A DNA stretch of 64,000 nt from Maribacter sp. GTDB lineage: Bacteria > Bacteroidota > Bacteroidia > Flavobacteriales > Flavobacteriaceae. Positions 9,940 through 18,822 of the stretch are shown piece after piece. Location of the stretch: assembly GCA_011050675.1 (NCBI GenBank), contig DRFI01000017.1, forward strand, positions 1 to 64,000, written 5' to 3'. The notes beneath the pieces are model-generated. The model worked only from the letters and a program-made list of their open reading frames with translations, was not told the DNA's origin and searched no databases. Every line of letters begins with the position of its first letter. The first letter of the stretch is position 1. A program made the position numbers and the translations under genes.

Positions 9940-10323
9940 ATGGATAAATCCTTCGGAAAAAAGGAAAAACTTAAAAGCAAAACACTCATCACACAATTGT
10001 TTGAAGAGGGTAAAGGTATTTCTGTATATCCGTTGAAATTAATTTATCTATCCGTAGAGAATAAAGAAGTGCCAATAAAAACTGGAGTTACGGTTGCCAA
10101 ACGTAATTTTAAAAGTGCCGTAGATAGAAACATGATTAAACGTTTGCTTAGAGAGTCTTATAGACTTAATAAAGCACTGGTTTTTAACAATACAGATGCA
10201 AACTTTGCGTTTCTATTTTTATACCTTGGTAAGGATATGCCCACCTTTGAGCAGTTAGATCATAAAATGAAGCTCGTTTTAAACAAGTTTAAGCTACAGA
10301 TTGATGAAAAAAATAGTAAGTAA
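9940..10323 (+). CDS. rnpA: Ribonuclease P protein component
   Basis: Protein subunit of RNase P, 127 residues, which helps the RNase P RNA cut the 5' leader from tRNA precursors. The family signature is present at about residues 50-70: VAKRNFKSAVDRNMIKRLLR, a variant of the RNR motif where the usual second Arg is Met. The N-terminal GKKEKLKSKTLITQLFEEG is typical. The ATG at 9940 was chosen; an in-frame ATG at 9895 would place a terminator hairpin inside the coding sequence. It overlaps the S41 peptidase gene by 20 bases, so translation is probably coupled. In Bacteroidota rnpA is often found away from dnaA/rpmH, beside an S41 peptidase, as here. Confidence 0.93.
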   Translation: MDKSFGKKEKLKSKTLITQLFEEGKGISVYPLKLIYLSVENKEVPIKTGVTVAKRNFKSAVDRNMIKRLLRESYRLNKALVFNNTDANFAFLFLYLGKDMPTFEQLDHKMKLVLNKFKLQIDEKNSK

Positions 10324-11932
10324 AAAAGTACTTGTACCCATTATTGCCATAGCCTTTCTTTTTATTGGAAGTAGTTATAAAAGTGACTTTTTTGAAATAG
10401 CTAAACAGATTGAAATCTTCACCACCTTGTTCAAAGAATTGAACATGAATTATGTGGATGAAACTAACCCGGCAGAATTAATGGATACAGCCATTAAAAA
10501 TATGCTAGAGGAATTAGATCCTTATACCAAATTTCTAAACGAACAAGACGTAGAGACTTACCGAATAAACAATGCAGGAGAATACTCGGGTATTGGTGCA
10601 ATGGTACGTTCTTTTGATGATAAGCTGTTAATTGTTGAGCCACACGAAGGTTACCCTGCAGATAAAGCTGGTTTAAAGGCCGGTGACGAAATAATACAAA
10701 TTGGAGACATCAAAGTTGCCGATTTTGAAAATAATGCCAGTGAGCTCTTAAAAGGGGGTAATGGATCTACGGTTAATGTAACATACAAAAGACAAGGAAA
10801 AATAAATTCTACAAAAATTACCCGTGAAGGTATAGAGGTAGATGCCGTTCCTTTCTTTAAAATGATCGACAACAAAACCGGATACATTGTTTTGGCCAAG
10901 TTCAATGCTAAAGCTACCGAGCAAACTAAAGCTGCCCTATTAGACTTAAAAGGAAAGGGTGCCGAGAAAATTATTTTAGACCTAAGGGGAAATCCAGGCG
11001 GATTATTATCTGAAGCGATAAATGTTACCAATCTGTTTGTTCCAAAAGGGGAGTTAGTGGTTACTACAAAATCTAAGGTCAAGAAATTTAATCGTGAGTA
11101 TCATACCAACAATCAACCTATAGATGAAGAAATTCCACTGGTAGTCTTAGTAAACGGTAGCAGTGCTTCTGCAAGTGAAATTGTTTCAGGTAGTTTACAA
11201 GATTTAGATAGAGCAGTAATTATGGGCGCAAGAAGTTTTGGAAAAGGCTTAGTACAACGCCCTCTTAAATTAACATATGGTACGCAACTAAAGGTTACTA
11301 TTTCTAGATATTACACCTCATCTGGTCGTTGCATACAATCGTTAGATTATTGGAACAGAGATGAAAGTGGTAATGCCGTACGTAATACCACTTTTAATGA
11401 TTTTACTACCCGTAACGGTAGAAAAGTACAAGATGGTGGTGGTATTTTACCAGACATTGAAGTGGCAACTTCTAAAACCAATGACCTTACTTTGGCATTG
11501 CTACAAAACAATGTCATATTCGATTATGCTACCAATTATCATTATTCTCATAATTTAAATAATGTTACTGATTTTAAATTCTCCGATTCTGATTTTAATG
11601 AATTTAAAAATTATGTAAAGCAAAGTAGGTTCTCTTTTGAAACCAAGGCAGAGCAGGCAATTAAAAAGGCACTCTCAGGCGACGAAAATGACTTTTTAGG
11701 TTCTGATGTAAAGGATAGCTACAAAACCTTGTTAGCGAACATAGAAAAAGGTAAAATTAATGCGTTAGATAAGTACCAGAGCGAAATTCAAAAAAATCTA
11801 GAAGATGAAATTGTTAAACGCTATTTCTACAGAAACGGTCTATACCAATATTACTTAAATAATGATGATGCTATTTTAGCAGCTACAGAATTATTAAGCA
11901 ATAACTCCAAGTATAGTAATATCTTAAAATAA
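10304..11932 (+). CDS. C-terminal processing peptidase (S41, PDZ domain)
   Basis: Tail-specific serine protease of 542 residues. An N-terminal hydrophobic segment (about residues 9-22) directs export or anchors it in the inner membrane. A PDZ domain lies at about 85-155 (EPHEGYPADKAGLKAGDEI), followed by the S41 catalytic domain with Ser289 in NGSSASASE and Lys314 in SFGKGLVQ, the Ser-Lys dyad with the expected 25-residue spacing. The C-terminal ~130 residues form a helical extension seen in Bacteroidota homologs. Known members degrade or process periplasmic proteins from the C-terminus. It overlaps rnpA by 20 bases and converges on the PIG-L gene 26 bases away. Confidence 0.93.
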   Translation: MKKIVSKKVLVPIIAIAFLFIGSSYKSDFFEIAKQIEIFTTLFKELNMNYVDETNPAELMDTAIKNMLEELDPYTKFLNEQDVETYRINNAGEYSGIGAMVRSFDDKLLIVEPHEGYPADKAGLKAGDEIIQIGDIKVADFENNASELLKGGNGSTVNVTYKRQGKINSTKITREGIEVDAVPFFKMIDNKTGYIVLAKFNAKATEQTKAALLDLKGKGAEKIILDLRGNPGGLLSEAINVTNLFVPKGELVVTTKSKVKKFNREYHTNNQPIDEEIPLVVLVNGSSASASEIVSGSLQDLDRAVIMGARSFGKGLVQRPLKLTYGTQLKVTISRYYTSSGRCIQSLDYWNRDESGNAVRNTTFNDFTTRNGRKVQDGGGILPDIEVATSKTNDLTLALLQNNVIFDYATNYHYSHNLNNVTDFKFSDSDFNEFKNYVKQSRFSFETKAEQAIKKALSGDENDFLGSDVKDSYKTLLANIEKGKINALDKYQSEIQKNLEDEIVKRYFYRNGLYQYYLNNDDAILAATELLSNNSKYSNILK

Positions 11933-11958
11933 TTAGTCCTGTTAAATTGGGATTTTAA

Positions 11959-12789
11959 TTAATCGAAAACTGTATCGGAATCATTTTGTGGAGCTACAAA
12001 TCTTCTAAGATAAATGACATTATCTTTTTTGTTACCCCTGTTTCTAAACTCCTCTTTCGTTAATGTCGAGTCAATTTGGCTATAGTGACATTTGTAAGAG
12101 TTATAGGCTTTGTCAAAATCTACTTCTGAATACGAGACTTTAGTTCTTAAGTATTTCTTGTTTTGACTTCTAAGTATTTTATTTTCTTCACCCTTAATGT
12201 TTTCTTCTGGTGTACCATAATAGAATAAAGACATTGATTTTTTCCAATCCGAGCTTAGAAAAACCTGTGTTACAGAAGCGCCGACCAATCTATGGTCCAT
12301 ATGGGTAGATCCACCATCTGGACCCCATGTAATTAATACATCTGGTTCCAACTTTTTTACAATACTATTTAGTTCCAATATCATAGCTCTTGCGTGTGGT
12401 ACATGACCATCATAACCGTCTGCAGCTTTTAATTGATCATGATAGTCTAAGTGAATTAAATCTGCCCCTAATTTCTCTGCTGCACATTTCATTTCTTCTT
12501 TTCTAATTACAACCAAAGTTTCTCCTGCTATATGATCATGAAAATCATTTGTTCCAAATCTACCATCTGTAACAACAACCAATGTAACCGTAGCTCCTTC
12601 TCTTATATATCTTGCTAAAATAGGTGCAATGGTACTTTCATCATCTGGATGTGCAAATACTGCGATTATAGATTTGCCTTCAAGAGTTTCTTGACCCTGT
12701 ACATAGCTACTAAACATCACCATTGTAATTACAACTAGCAAAACAAAAGTTGATTTTTTTAATAATGACCAAATGATAATTATGTTCAT
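11959..12789 (-). CDS. PIG-L family deacetylase, exported
   Basis: A 276-residue LmbE/PIG-L-type zinc deacetylase. A hydrophobic export signal covers about residues 12-32. The zinc motif AHPDDE is at residues 46-51 and the downstream STHMDH supplies the remaining His/Asp ligands. Family members remove acetyl groups from N-acetylglucosamine-type substrates. An exported version in a marine flavobacterium suggests action on cell-wall or environmental amino sugars, but the substrate is inferred only. It stands alone on the minus strand, convergent with the S41 gene and divergent from the S10 peptidase gene, sharing a ~170-bp promoter region with it. Confidence 0.88.
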   Translation of the reverse strand: MNIIIIWSLLKKSTFVLLVVITMVMFSSYVQGQETLEGKSIIAVFAHPDDESTIAPILARYIREGATVTLVVVTDGRFGTNDFHDHIAGETLVVIRKEEMKCAAEKLGADLIHLDYHDQLKAADGYDGHVPHARAMILELNSIVKKLEPDVLITWGPDGGSTHMDHRLVGASVTQVFLSSDWKKSMSLFYYGTPEENIKGEENKILRSQNKKYLRTKVSYSEVDFDKAYNSYKCHYSQIDSTLTKEEFRNRGNKKDNVIYLRRFVAPQNDSDTVFD

Positions 12790-12962
12790 AGTCGCAAGGT
12801 TTTGTTTTTATTAGAGCCTTACTAAATATAACAAATGTTATCTATAATAGATTGATGGATATTAAATAGGAAATGAATTTAAAGAGTTGCGTAATCTGTT
12901 GATTTATTATAGCTACTTTTAAAATGATTATTTAAAGTTATAGCCAAACAACACTTCTAACC

Positions 12963-14468
12963 ATGCGAAATCTATTATTCATTGCAAGCTGCTTATTGCT
13001 AAACACATTTACTCAAGCTCAAGATTTAAAAAAGGAAAACACTACTAAGCCAATACCTGAAGCAAAGTCATTTATTACAAAGCATAAAGGCGTTTTTGGT
13101 GGTGCATCTATCGACTATACTACAACTGCAAAAGAAACTTTTTTAACCAATAAAGAGGGCGATTCTATTGCTACATTTTGGTCTGTAGCTTATACAAAAA
13201 ACAATTTGATAGATGTTAAGAAAAGACCTGTAACCTTTGTATTTAATGGTGGTCCGGGTTCTGCATCAATGTGGTTGCATATGGGGTTTTTTGGACCTAA
13301 GGTTGTAAAAGTAGATTCTGATGCTAAAAACGATGATGGTGCGGCTCCTTACAATTTAGTAAATAATGAACATGGATTATTAGATATTACAGATTTAGTC
13401 TTTATTGACCCAGTTGGTACTGGTTATAGCAGATTAGTTGGTAAGGGAGAAGGAAAAGATTTTTACGGATTAAAAGAAGATGTAGATTCCTTCGCACAAT
13501 TTATAAGAAAGTGGGTTACCGAAAACGAACGTTGGTTTTCTCCTAAATATTTAGCGGGTGAAAGTTATGGAACTACACGTGCTGCTGCATTGGGGAAAAC
13601 CTTAGAAGGTTCTGGTCAGAATATGGCTTTAAACGGAATGATTTTAATTTCACAAGCATTAGATTATGCAGGGTCTACTTCTGTATCTAACAACATAACT
13701 TCATTTATTACTTATTTACCTAGTATGGCGGCAACCGCATGGTACCATAAAAAGGCAGGAAAAGGTGCTACTTTGGAAAGCTTTACCCAAGAATGCCGAG
13801 ATTTTACGTACAATACTTATATACCAGCACTCTATAAAGGAAACTCTTTAAGTAAAACCGAGAAAGATGCCGTTGCTGAAAAATTATCTTATTTCACAGG
13901 ATTGGACAAGAACTATATTATACAATCTGATCTACGAATTTTAATGGGCCGTTTTCAAAAACAATTATTGTCTGACAAGGGTTTAGCCATCGGTAGGCTT
14001 GATGGTCGGTTTATGGGTGATGAAGTAGATAAAGTATCTGAAAATCCTCATTTGGGTGATGCTGCCAGCTACCAAATAAGTGCTGCTTATACTGCTAGTT
14101 TAAATCATTACTTCGCATCTGAACTAAATATTAAAATGGATAGGCCATATATTACTTCTGGTGGTGGATCTAATTGGAGATGGAGAACTGTGCCAGATGG
14201 TAAATATTGGGAACCAATGCCTGTAAATACTGCTCCAGATTTGGGCGAAACCATGCGTAGAAATACCGCTATGAAAATAATGGTTGCAAGTGGTTATTAT
14301 GATTTAATTACTCCGTTTTTCGATGCTGAATATACCTTTGATAGAAACGGCATAGTAAAGGAACGTGTTGATATGAAATATTATGAAGCGGGACATATGA
14401 TGTATACACATGAACCAGATTTAATTAAATTAAGTAAAGATATCCGTGAATTTATAACTTCAGAATAG
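12963..14468 (+). CDS. Serine carboxypeptidase (S10 family), secreted
   Basis: Serine carboxypeptidase-like enzyme of 501 residues with a signal peptide (cleavage near residue 19, FTQAQ). The alpha/beta-hydrolase triad is Ser201 in AGESYG, Asp447 in GYYDLITP and His478 in EAGHMMY. The oxyanion segment FNGGPGSASMW near residue 95 is the S10 hallmark. Removes C-terminal residues from peptides at acidic or neutral pH in known members. It is monocistronic and convergent with the next gene, and is the fourth exported peptidase within 8.5 kb. Confidence 0.92.
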   Translation: MRNLLFIASCLLLNTFTQAQDLKKENTTKPIPEAKSFITKHKGVFGGASIDYTTTAKETFLTNKEGDSIATFWSVAYTKNNLIDVKKRPVTFVFNGGPGSASMWLHMGFFGPKVVKVDSDAKNDDGAAPYNLVNNEHGLLDITDLVFIDPVGTGYSRLVGKGEGKDFYGLKEDVDSFAQFIRKWVTENERWFSPKYLAGESYGTTRAAALGKTLEGSGQNMALNGMILISQALDYAGSTSVSNNITSFITYLPSMAATAWYHKKAGKGATLESFTQECRDFTYNTYIPALYKGNSLSKTEKDAVAEKLSYFTGLDKNYIIQSDLRILMGRFQKQLLSDKGLAIGRLDGRFMGDEVDKVSENPHLGDAASYQISAAYTASLNHYFASELNIKMDRPYITSGGGSNWRWRTVPDGKYWEPMPVNTAPDLGETMRRNTAMKIMVASGYYDLITPFFDAEYTFDRNGIVKERVDMKYYEAGHMMYTHEPDLIKLSKDIREFITSE

Positions 14469-14489
14469 GAGATTAAAAAGGAATTTTTA

Positions 14490-15125
14490 TTACTGTTTTT
14501 TCTCTAGGATAACTGCATGCTGCTCATTGCACTTAAGGTTGTAAAAGTTGACAATGTCCTTAACATGTTTTTTTTTGAATTCTTTGTTCTGAATCTTTGT
14601 CACTAAAACTGGACAATCAGAAAAATATTCTGATGCAGCATTTTTAAAATTTTTACTAAAAAGTTGATTTGAACCTAAATGGGTAATTTCTCCTTTATTT
14701 CCCTTACTTACATATAAGTTATTTAAATCGTAAAAGTTACTATGCATCATATTCATTTGACTATTTGCACCAGCCATATACATAGGTGCTGAATAGCCTC
14801 TTTGCTCAAGAACATATAAACTTACAGGTCCTATTTCTAGTTCTCTAACAACATTAAAAAAGCCTTTGCGAATTTCTAAATAGATATACGTGGAAGGTTC
14901 TTCTCTGTCATTGATAACCACTTGCGCTAAATCTTCAAAATGATATCTTTCTGCTTTCTCCCCTTTTGCATTTCTAAACTTTACTTGGTCGCCATTTATG
15001 AGCTTTGCAAGTCCATGAAGTTTCCTTCCATCCTTAAAATATAAAGTAGCAACATCGTTTTGAGCCATGGTGGTAAATGATCCTAAAAAACAGCAGATTA
15101 AAACAAGAAACAACGTTTTTTTCAT
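14490..15125 (-). CDS. Secreted hypothetical protein
   Basis: A 211-residue protein that I do not recognise. A signal peptide is clear (MKKTLFLVLICCFLGSF, cleavage after TMAQ). The mature N-terminus has a small beta-rich segment (LYFKDGRKLHGLAKL and VKFRNAKGEKAERYHFEDL), as in proteins that mention a gene-product attribute followed by a barrel, but no catalytic motif is visible. Two cysteines (SDCPVL and LKCNEQ) near the C-terminus could form a disulfide. The start at 15125 is set by the signal peptide; the frame extends nine codons further upstream. Similar secreted proteins of unknown role are common in Flavobacteriaceae. Confidence 0.7.
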   Translation of the reverse strand: MKKTLFLVLICCFLGSFTTMAQNDVATLYFKDGRKLHGLAKLINGDQVKFRNAKGEKAERYHFEDLAQVVINDREEPSTYIYLEIRKGFFNVVRELEIGPVSLYVLEQRGYSAPMYMAGANSQMNMMHSNFYDLNNLYVSKGNKGEITHLGSNQLFSKNFKNAASEYFSDCPVLVTKIQNKEFKKKHVKDIVNFYNLKCNEQHAVILEKKQ

Positions 15126-15224
15126 AGCAAGTAATTGATAGTGAACTATCATAAAACGAGCTTAACATAACAATGTTATAATTTTTATCTTAAAAACGAT
15201 GAACTACCAATTCTACAAAATAGG

Positions 15225-16418
15225 TTAATCTTTAAGCGGTTTAATAATATTCAAATTCTTTAATAGAGGATCTTCTTGATTTAATAATCGTTGGGTTCTT
15301 AAATACCTTCCTACATTAAATTCGTCGTAATTTGGAGAATCTTTATCTACACTACTTATACGTACCATTTCAGATGCATGTATAAACTGATTATCACCAA
15401 TCCACATACCAACATGAACTACTTTTTCTGAAGTTGTTTCTGTTGCTTTTCTTCCAAAGAATAACAAATCGCCTTTTTCTAATTTACTAAAATCAGCAAC
15501 CGAGTCTATTGGCATACCAGCATGTACTTGTTGCGATGCATCTCTAGGTATTACCATTCCATTTAGAAAGTAAATAGTTTTTGTGTACCCACTACAATCA
15601 ACACCTTTTGTAGAAGTACCACCCCATAAATATGGAACACCAATTAAAGTTCGTGAAGTTTCTATAAGTGAATCTGCCTGATAATCTAAGTTTGATAACC
15701 AGGTGTTATATTCTAAAGCCTCTTCTTTAGATACATAAGCTTTTCTACTATCTGGAAATTCTACTTCATAAAAATCATCATCACTATTTAGAACTTTTAA
15801 TAAGCTTCCTGCAACTAGATCAGACACTCTATTTTTAGCATCTATAGATTTAAATGCATGCCCATATGTAGAGGTATAAATAATCTTTTCTGATGCTGTC
15901 CATTGCGCTACATCATCCTCTGTCATCAACTGTATTCCGCCTGGATCTACCCATGCCAAATACATATCTGGTGTTTGTATTAAATACCAATCTCCTTCCT
16001 TCTTTAAAACATTAACCACAGTACCCAACGTAGCTTGTGTAGCTAACTCTGCAGAGTGTTTTGGGTTACTTCTAAGGTTTGCTGCAGAAATATTAATAAC
16101 TGCTTTTGTCATCCCTTCTAAATTATCAGCAGGTAATATTTTTACTTCATTCTTAGCATTTATACCTTTTTCTTTTAAAACGATGATTAAAGAATCTATT
16201 GCATTTGGTAAATTAGTTTCACCAACCAACGTAAAACCTGAGGGACCATCTAATACTTCTAAATTAAAAAGTGCCGTTCGTTTATCTGGTGCAAAAACAT
16301 TTTTGATACTTTCAATTTCATTCGCCATTAATTTTTTTTCGTCCATATGAACGCCACATGCCGTATTTAAAGCAATCAAAATCAACACAAAAGTCTTCTG
16401 TAACATTATTCTCTTCAT
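15225..16418 (-). CDS. SH3-domain NlpC/P60 peptidoglycan hydrolase, lipoprotein
   Basis: Cell-wall endopeptidase of 397 residues. A lipoprotein signal ends ALNTAC (Cys21). Bacterial SH3-like domains occupy about residues 105-165 (NLRSNPKHSAEL) and 180-235. The NlpC/P60 catalytic domain has Cys275 in GVDCSGY, His335 in VVHVGMW and a third polar residue His347 in FIHAS. Enzymes with this layout cut gamma-D-glutamyl-meso-diaminopimelate links in stem peptides. It may therefore take part in wall turnover or recycling at the outer membrane face. It is transcribed away from the DNA methyltransferase gene, with a 56-base gap between starts. Confidence 0.92.
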   Translation of the reverse strand: MKRIMLQKTFVLILIALNTACGVHMDEKKLMANEIESIKNVFAPDKRTALFNLEVLDGPSGFTLVGETNLPNAIDSLIIVLKEKGINAKNEVKILPADNLEGMTKAVINISAANLRSNPKHSAELATQATLGTVVNVLKKEGDWYLIQTPDMYLAWVDPGGIQLMTEDDVAQWTASEKIIYTSTYGHAFKSIDAKNRVSDLVAGSLLKVLNSDDDFYEVEFPDSRKAYVSKEEALEYNTWLSNLDYQADSLIETSRTLIGVPYLWGGTSTKGVDCSGYTKTIYFLNGMVIPRDASQQVHAGMPIDSVADFSKLEKGDLLFFGRKATETTSEKVVHVGMWIGDNQFIHASEMVRISSVDKDSPNYDEFNVGRYLRTQRLLNQEDPLLKNLNIIKPLKD

Positions 16419-16474
16419 CTCTAAAATAATTTCTAGTAGTATTTACCATGTGAAATTATGTAATTTTATCGCAA

Positions 16475-17704
16475 ATGAAGAAACTAAGGGTCATAGAGCT
16501 TTTTGCAGGTGTTGGTGGATTTCGCTTAGGGTTGGAGGATACTGATAACTATGAGGTAGTTTGGAGCAATCAATTTGAACCCAGTACTAAAACACAGCAT
16601 GCATCGAAGGTTTATGAAGCTAGATTTGGACCCCAGAATCATCGCAATCAAGATATTTCTGAAGTGCCCACTAAAGATATTGCCGATGCAGATATTCTAG
16701 TGGGTGGCTTTCCATGTCAAGATTACTCGGTTGCAGCAACATTAAATAACTCTAAAGGTCTTATTGGTAAAAAGGGTGTGTTGTGGTGGAGCATTCATAG
16801 AATTTTATCGGAAAAAAATAACCCTCCAAAATACCTGTTTCTTGAAAATGTTGATAGACTACTAAAATCTCCTTCTAGTCAACGCGGTAGAGATTTTGCA
16901 ATCATGCTAAAAAGCTTAGATGATTTAGGTTATGCCGTAGAATGGAGAGTTATTAACGCTGCTGATTATGGATTGCCACAACGACGTAGACGTATTTTTT
17001 TCTTAGGATACCATAAATCTACGCCACTTTATAAACAATTTAAAAAGGCTAAACCTGAAGAGTGGATTTTTGAAAAAGGTACAATTGCATCGGCATTCCC
17101 AGTGACCAGTACTTCATCTAAAATGATGACTTTTGATATAACAGATGATCTTGTTTCATTATCAGAAAATTTTAACTTGGGTGAAAAATTATCTCCATTT
17201 CTAAATACCGGAGTTTTTATAAATGGCAAGGTTCATACCACCAAGACTACCGCTAGCTATGTTGGAAAAAGAACAGTTTTAGCAGATGTTTTGCAAAAGG
17301 AAAGTATACCAGAAGAATTTTATATTCCTATTGAAGACCATGATAAGTGGCATTATTTAAAAGGTGCTAAAAAAGAAACGAGAACGTCTAAATCTGGTTT
17401 TGTATATCATTATAATGAAGGTAGTATGATTTTCCCTGATGCGTTGGATAATGCTTCCAGAACAATTATTACAGGAGAAGGTGGTAAAAGCGCTTCAAGA
17501 TTTAAACATGTTATTCATACTAAAAAAGGACTACGAAGATTAACCCCTGTTGAATTGGAACGCCTAAATATGTTCCCTGACAACCATACGTATCTAGAAG
17601 GTATCTCAAATACTAAAAGAGCTTTTTTTATGGGTAATGCGCTAGTAGTTGGTGTTGTTAAAAAAATTGGTGAAACTCTTGCCGAAAAAATTAAAACTAC
17701 CTAG
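16475..17704 (+). CDS. DNA (cytosine-5)-methyltransferase, orphan
   Basis: C5-cytosine DNA methyltransferase of 409 residues. Motif I is ELFAGVGGFRLGL (8-20), motif IV has catalytic Cys81 in GGFPCQDYS, motif VI is FLENVDR (Glu124), motif VIII is QRRRRIFF (169-176) and motif X is FFMGNALVVGVV near the C-terminus. The target-recognition region lies at about 200-330; I cannot read its target sequence. No classical restriction endonuclease or vsr gene sits next to it. The next gene is a 124-residue protein with a possible nuclease-like core. Base composition matches the neighbours, so it looks resident, either as a regulatory methylase or an RM remnant. Confidence 0.93.
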   Translation: MKKLRVIELFAGVGGFRLGLEDTDNYEVVWSNQFEPSTKTQHASKVYEARFGPQNHRNQDISEVPTKDIADADILVGGFPCQDYSVAATLNNSKGLIGKKGVLWWSIHRILSEKNNPPKYLFLENVDRLLKSPSSQRGRDFAIMLKSLDDLGYAVEWRVINAADYGLPQRRRRIFFLGYHKSTPLYKQFKKAKPEEWIFEKGTIASAFPVTSTSSKMMTFDITDDLVSLSENFNLGEKLSPFLNTGVFINGKVHTTKTTASYVGKRTVLADVLQKESIPEEFYIPIEDHDKWHYLKGAKKETRTSKSGFVYHYNEGSMIFPDALDNASRTIITGEGGKSASRFKHVIHTKKGLRRLTPVELERLNMFPDNHTYLEGISNTKRAFFMGNALVVGVVKKIGETLAEKIKTT

Positions 17705-17844
17705 TGTACTTTCTTAATATTTATATTTTCTGAGATATACATACTATTCAGAATAACGCTCTTCTTTTTGATTTTTAACCACAACATATTGTTAATCAAC
17801 GTTTAAAATTAGGAATTGTCCTTTTTTTTGTTATTTTATTAGGT

Positions 17845-18219
17845 ATGGTAAAAGTAGAAAAGTCAGAAAATATAGAATTTTTAGAGAAATCAATTCAACA
17901 TTTAGAAGCTACTGGGTTCGAGAATATAAAAGCTGATATGGAGGGTTACGAAACTCCTAAATCTTATACTAGAAAAGGAAAAGAAGACAATATTACACCA
18001 GATATTGTAGCTATTAAAAATGGTAGAAAATATTATTTTGATATTAGTCTTAAATCTCCTAAAACAAGGCTGCTTAAATCTAAATGGCTCTTTTTAGATA
18101 CCTTAAGTAGAATGAACTCTAATAGATTTAGAATTATAACTACCAGGGGTCATTATAAATTTACAGATAGCATGTTAGAGGATATTAACTTAACTAACAA
18201 AACACCAATTAAAATTTAA
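17845..18219 (+). CDS. Small hypothetical protein, possible PD-(D/E)xK-like fold
   Basis: A 124-residue soluble protein I do not recognise by name. Its middle reads NITPDIVAIKNGRKYYFDIS followed by LKS, the beta-hairpin shape of PD-(D/E)xK nucleases (PD, then a hydrophobic strand ending in an acidic residue and a Lys). Here the second half is D-I-S-L-K rather than a clean ExK, so it may be degenerate or non-catalytic. It lies 140 bases after the cytosine methyltransferase on the same strand and is closed by a strong terminator. The link to the methyltransferase is inferred from position only. Confidence 0.6.
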   Translation: MVKVEKSENIEFLEKSIQHLEATGFENIKADMEGYETPKSYTRKGKEDNITPDIVAIKNGRKYYFDISLKSPKTRLLKSKWLFLDTLSRMNSNRFRIITTRGHYKFTDSMLEDINLTNKTPIKI

Positions 18220-18244
18220 AAAATCTATTTTAATAATACATATA

Positions 18245-18273
18245 AAAAATGTCCGCAAGTTGCGGACATTTTT
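18245..18273. terminator. Bidirectional terminator between convergent genes
   Basis: Perfect 12-bp stem (18245-18256 with 18262-18273) around loop AAGTT; core TGTCCGC/GCGGACA flanked by A-run and T-run, so it can stop transcription from both sides. It lies between the small protein gene and elaA. Confidence 0.88.
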
Positions 18274-18715
18274 ATTTTCTAATCATTGCTATATGTGGTA
18301 TACCATCTTCTAAATAATCTTCTCCTATAATAGTAAAACCTAAATCTGTATAAAACTTAGTAAGATATTTTTGTGCTGAAATTTTTATTTCATGTTCTTT
18401 ATAATGCTCTTGTACCGCTTTTATTGAAGCTTCCATTATAATTTTACCATAACCAAATTTTCTATGTTGTTTATGTACAGCTACTCTACCTATACTAGCC
18501 TGATCAAAATAAATACCTGATTTAAAAATACGGGTATAAGCAACTACCTCATTATTACTTAGTCCTATTACATGAAGGGCTTTATCATCTTTACCATCTA
18601 TATCTTGATAAACACAGTCCTGCTCCACAACAAAAATCTCACTTCGTAATTGTAATACTTTATAAAGCTCTTGAATATCAAATTCTTTAAATTCTTTAAT
18701 TTTAATATCTAACAT
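18272..18715 (-). CDS. elaA: ElaA-like GNAT N-acetyltransferase
   Basis: A 147-residue GNAT-fold acetyltransferase. The N-terminal stretch LYKVLQLRSEIFVVEQDCVY, then QDIDGKDDKALHV, closely follows the ElaA family. The acetyl-CoA loop is IGRVAVHKQHRKFGYGK (motif R/Q-x-x-G-x-G/A in a slightly relaxed form). The acceptor substrate of ElaA is not established. Probably cytoplasmic and monocistronic; rpiB lies 107 bases upstream on the same strand, so read-through is possible. Confidence 0.85.
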   Translation of the reverse strand: MLDIKIKEFKEFDIQELYKVLQLRSEIFVVEQDCVYQDIDGKDDKALHVIGLSNNEVVAYTRIFKSGIYFDQASIGRVAVHKQHRKFGYGKIIMEASIKAVQEHYKEHEIKISAQKYLTKFYTDLGFTIIGEDYLEDGIPHIAMIRK

Positions 18716-18822
18716 TAATTTGTTTATTTAACTAGTTATGTTCATATCTATAAACCAATAACTATTTGTAAATGAATTAATTAAATACCTAATTTTAGGT
18801 TATTAACAATGTTAATAACAGA

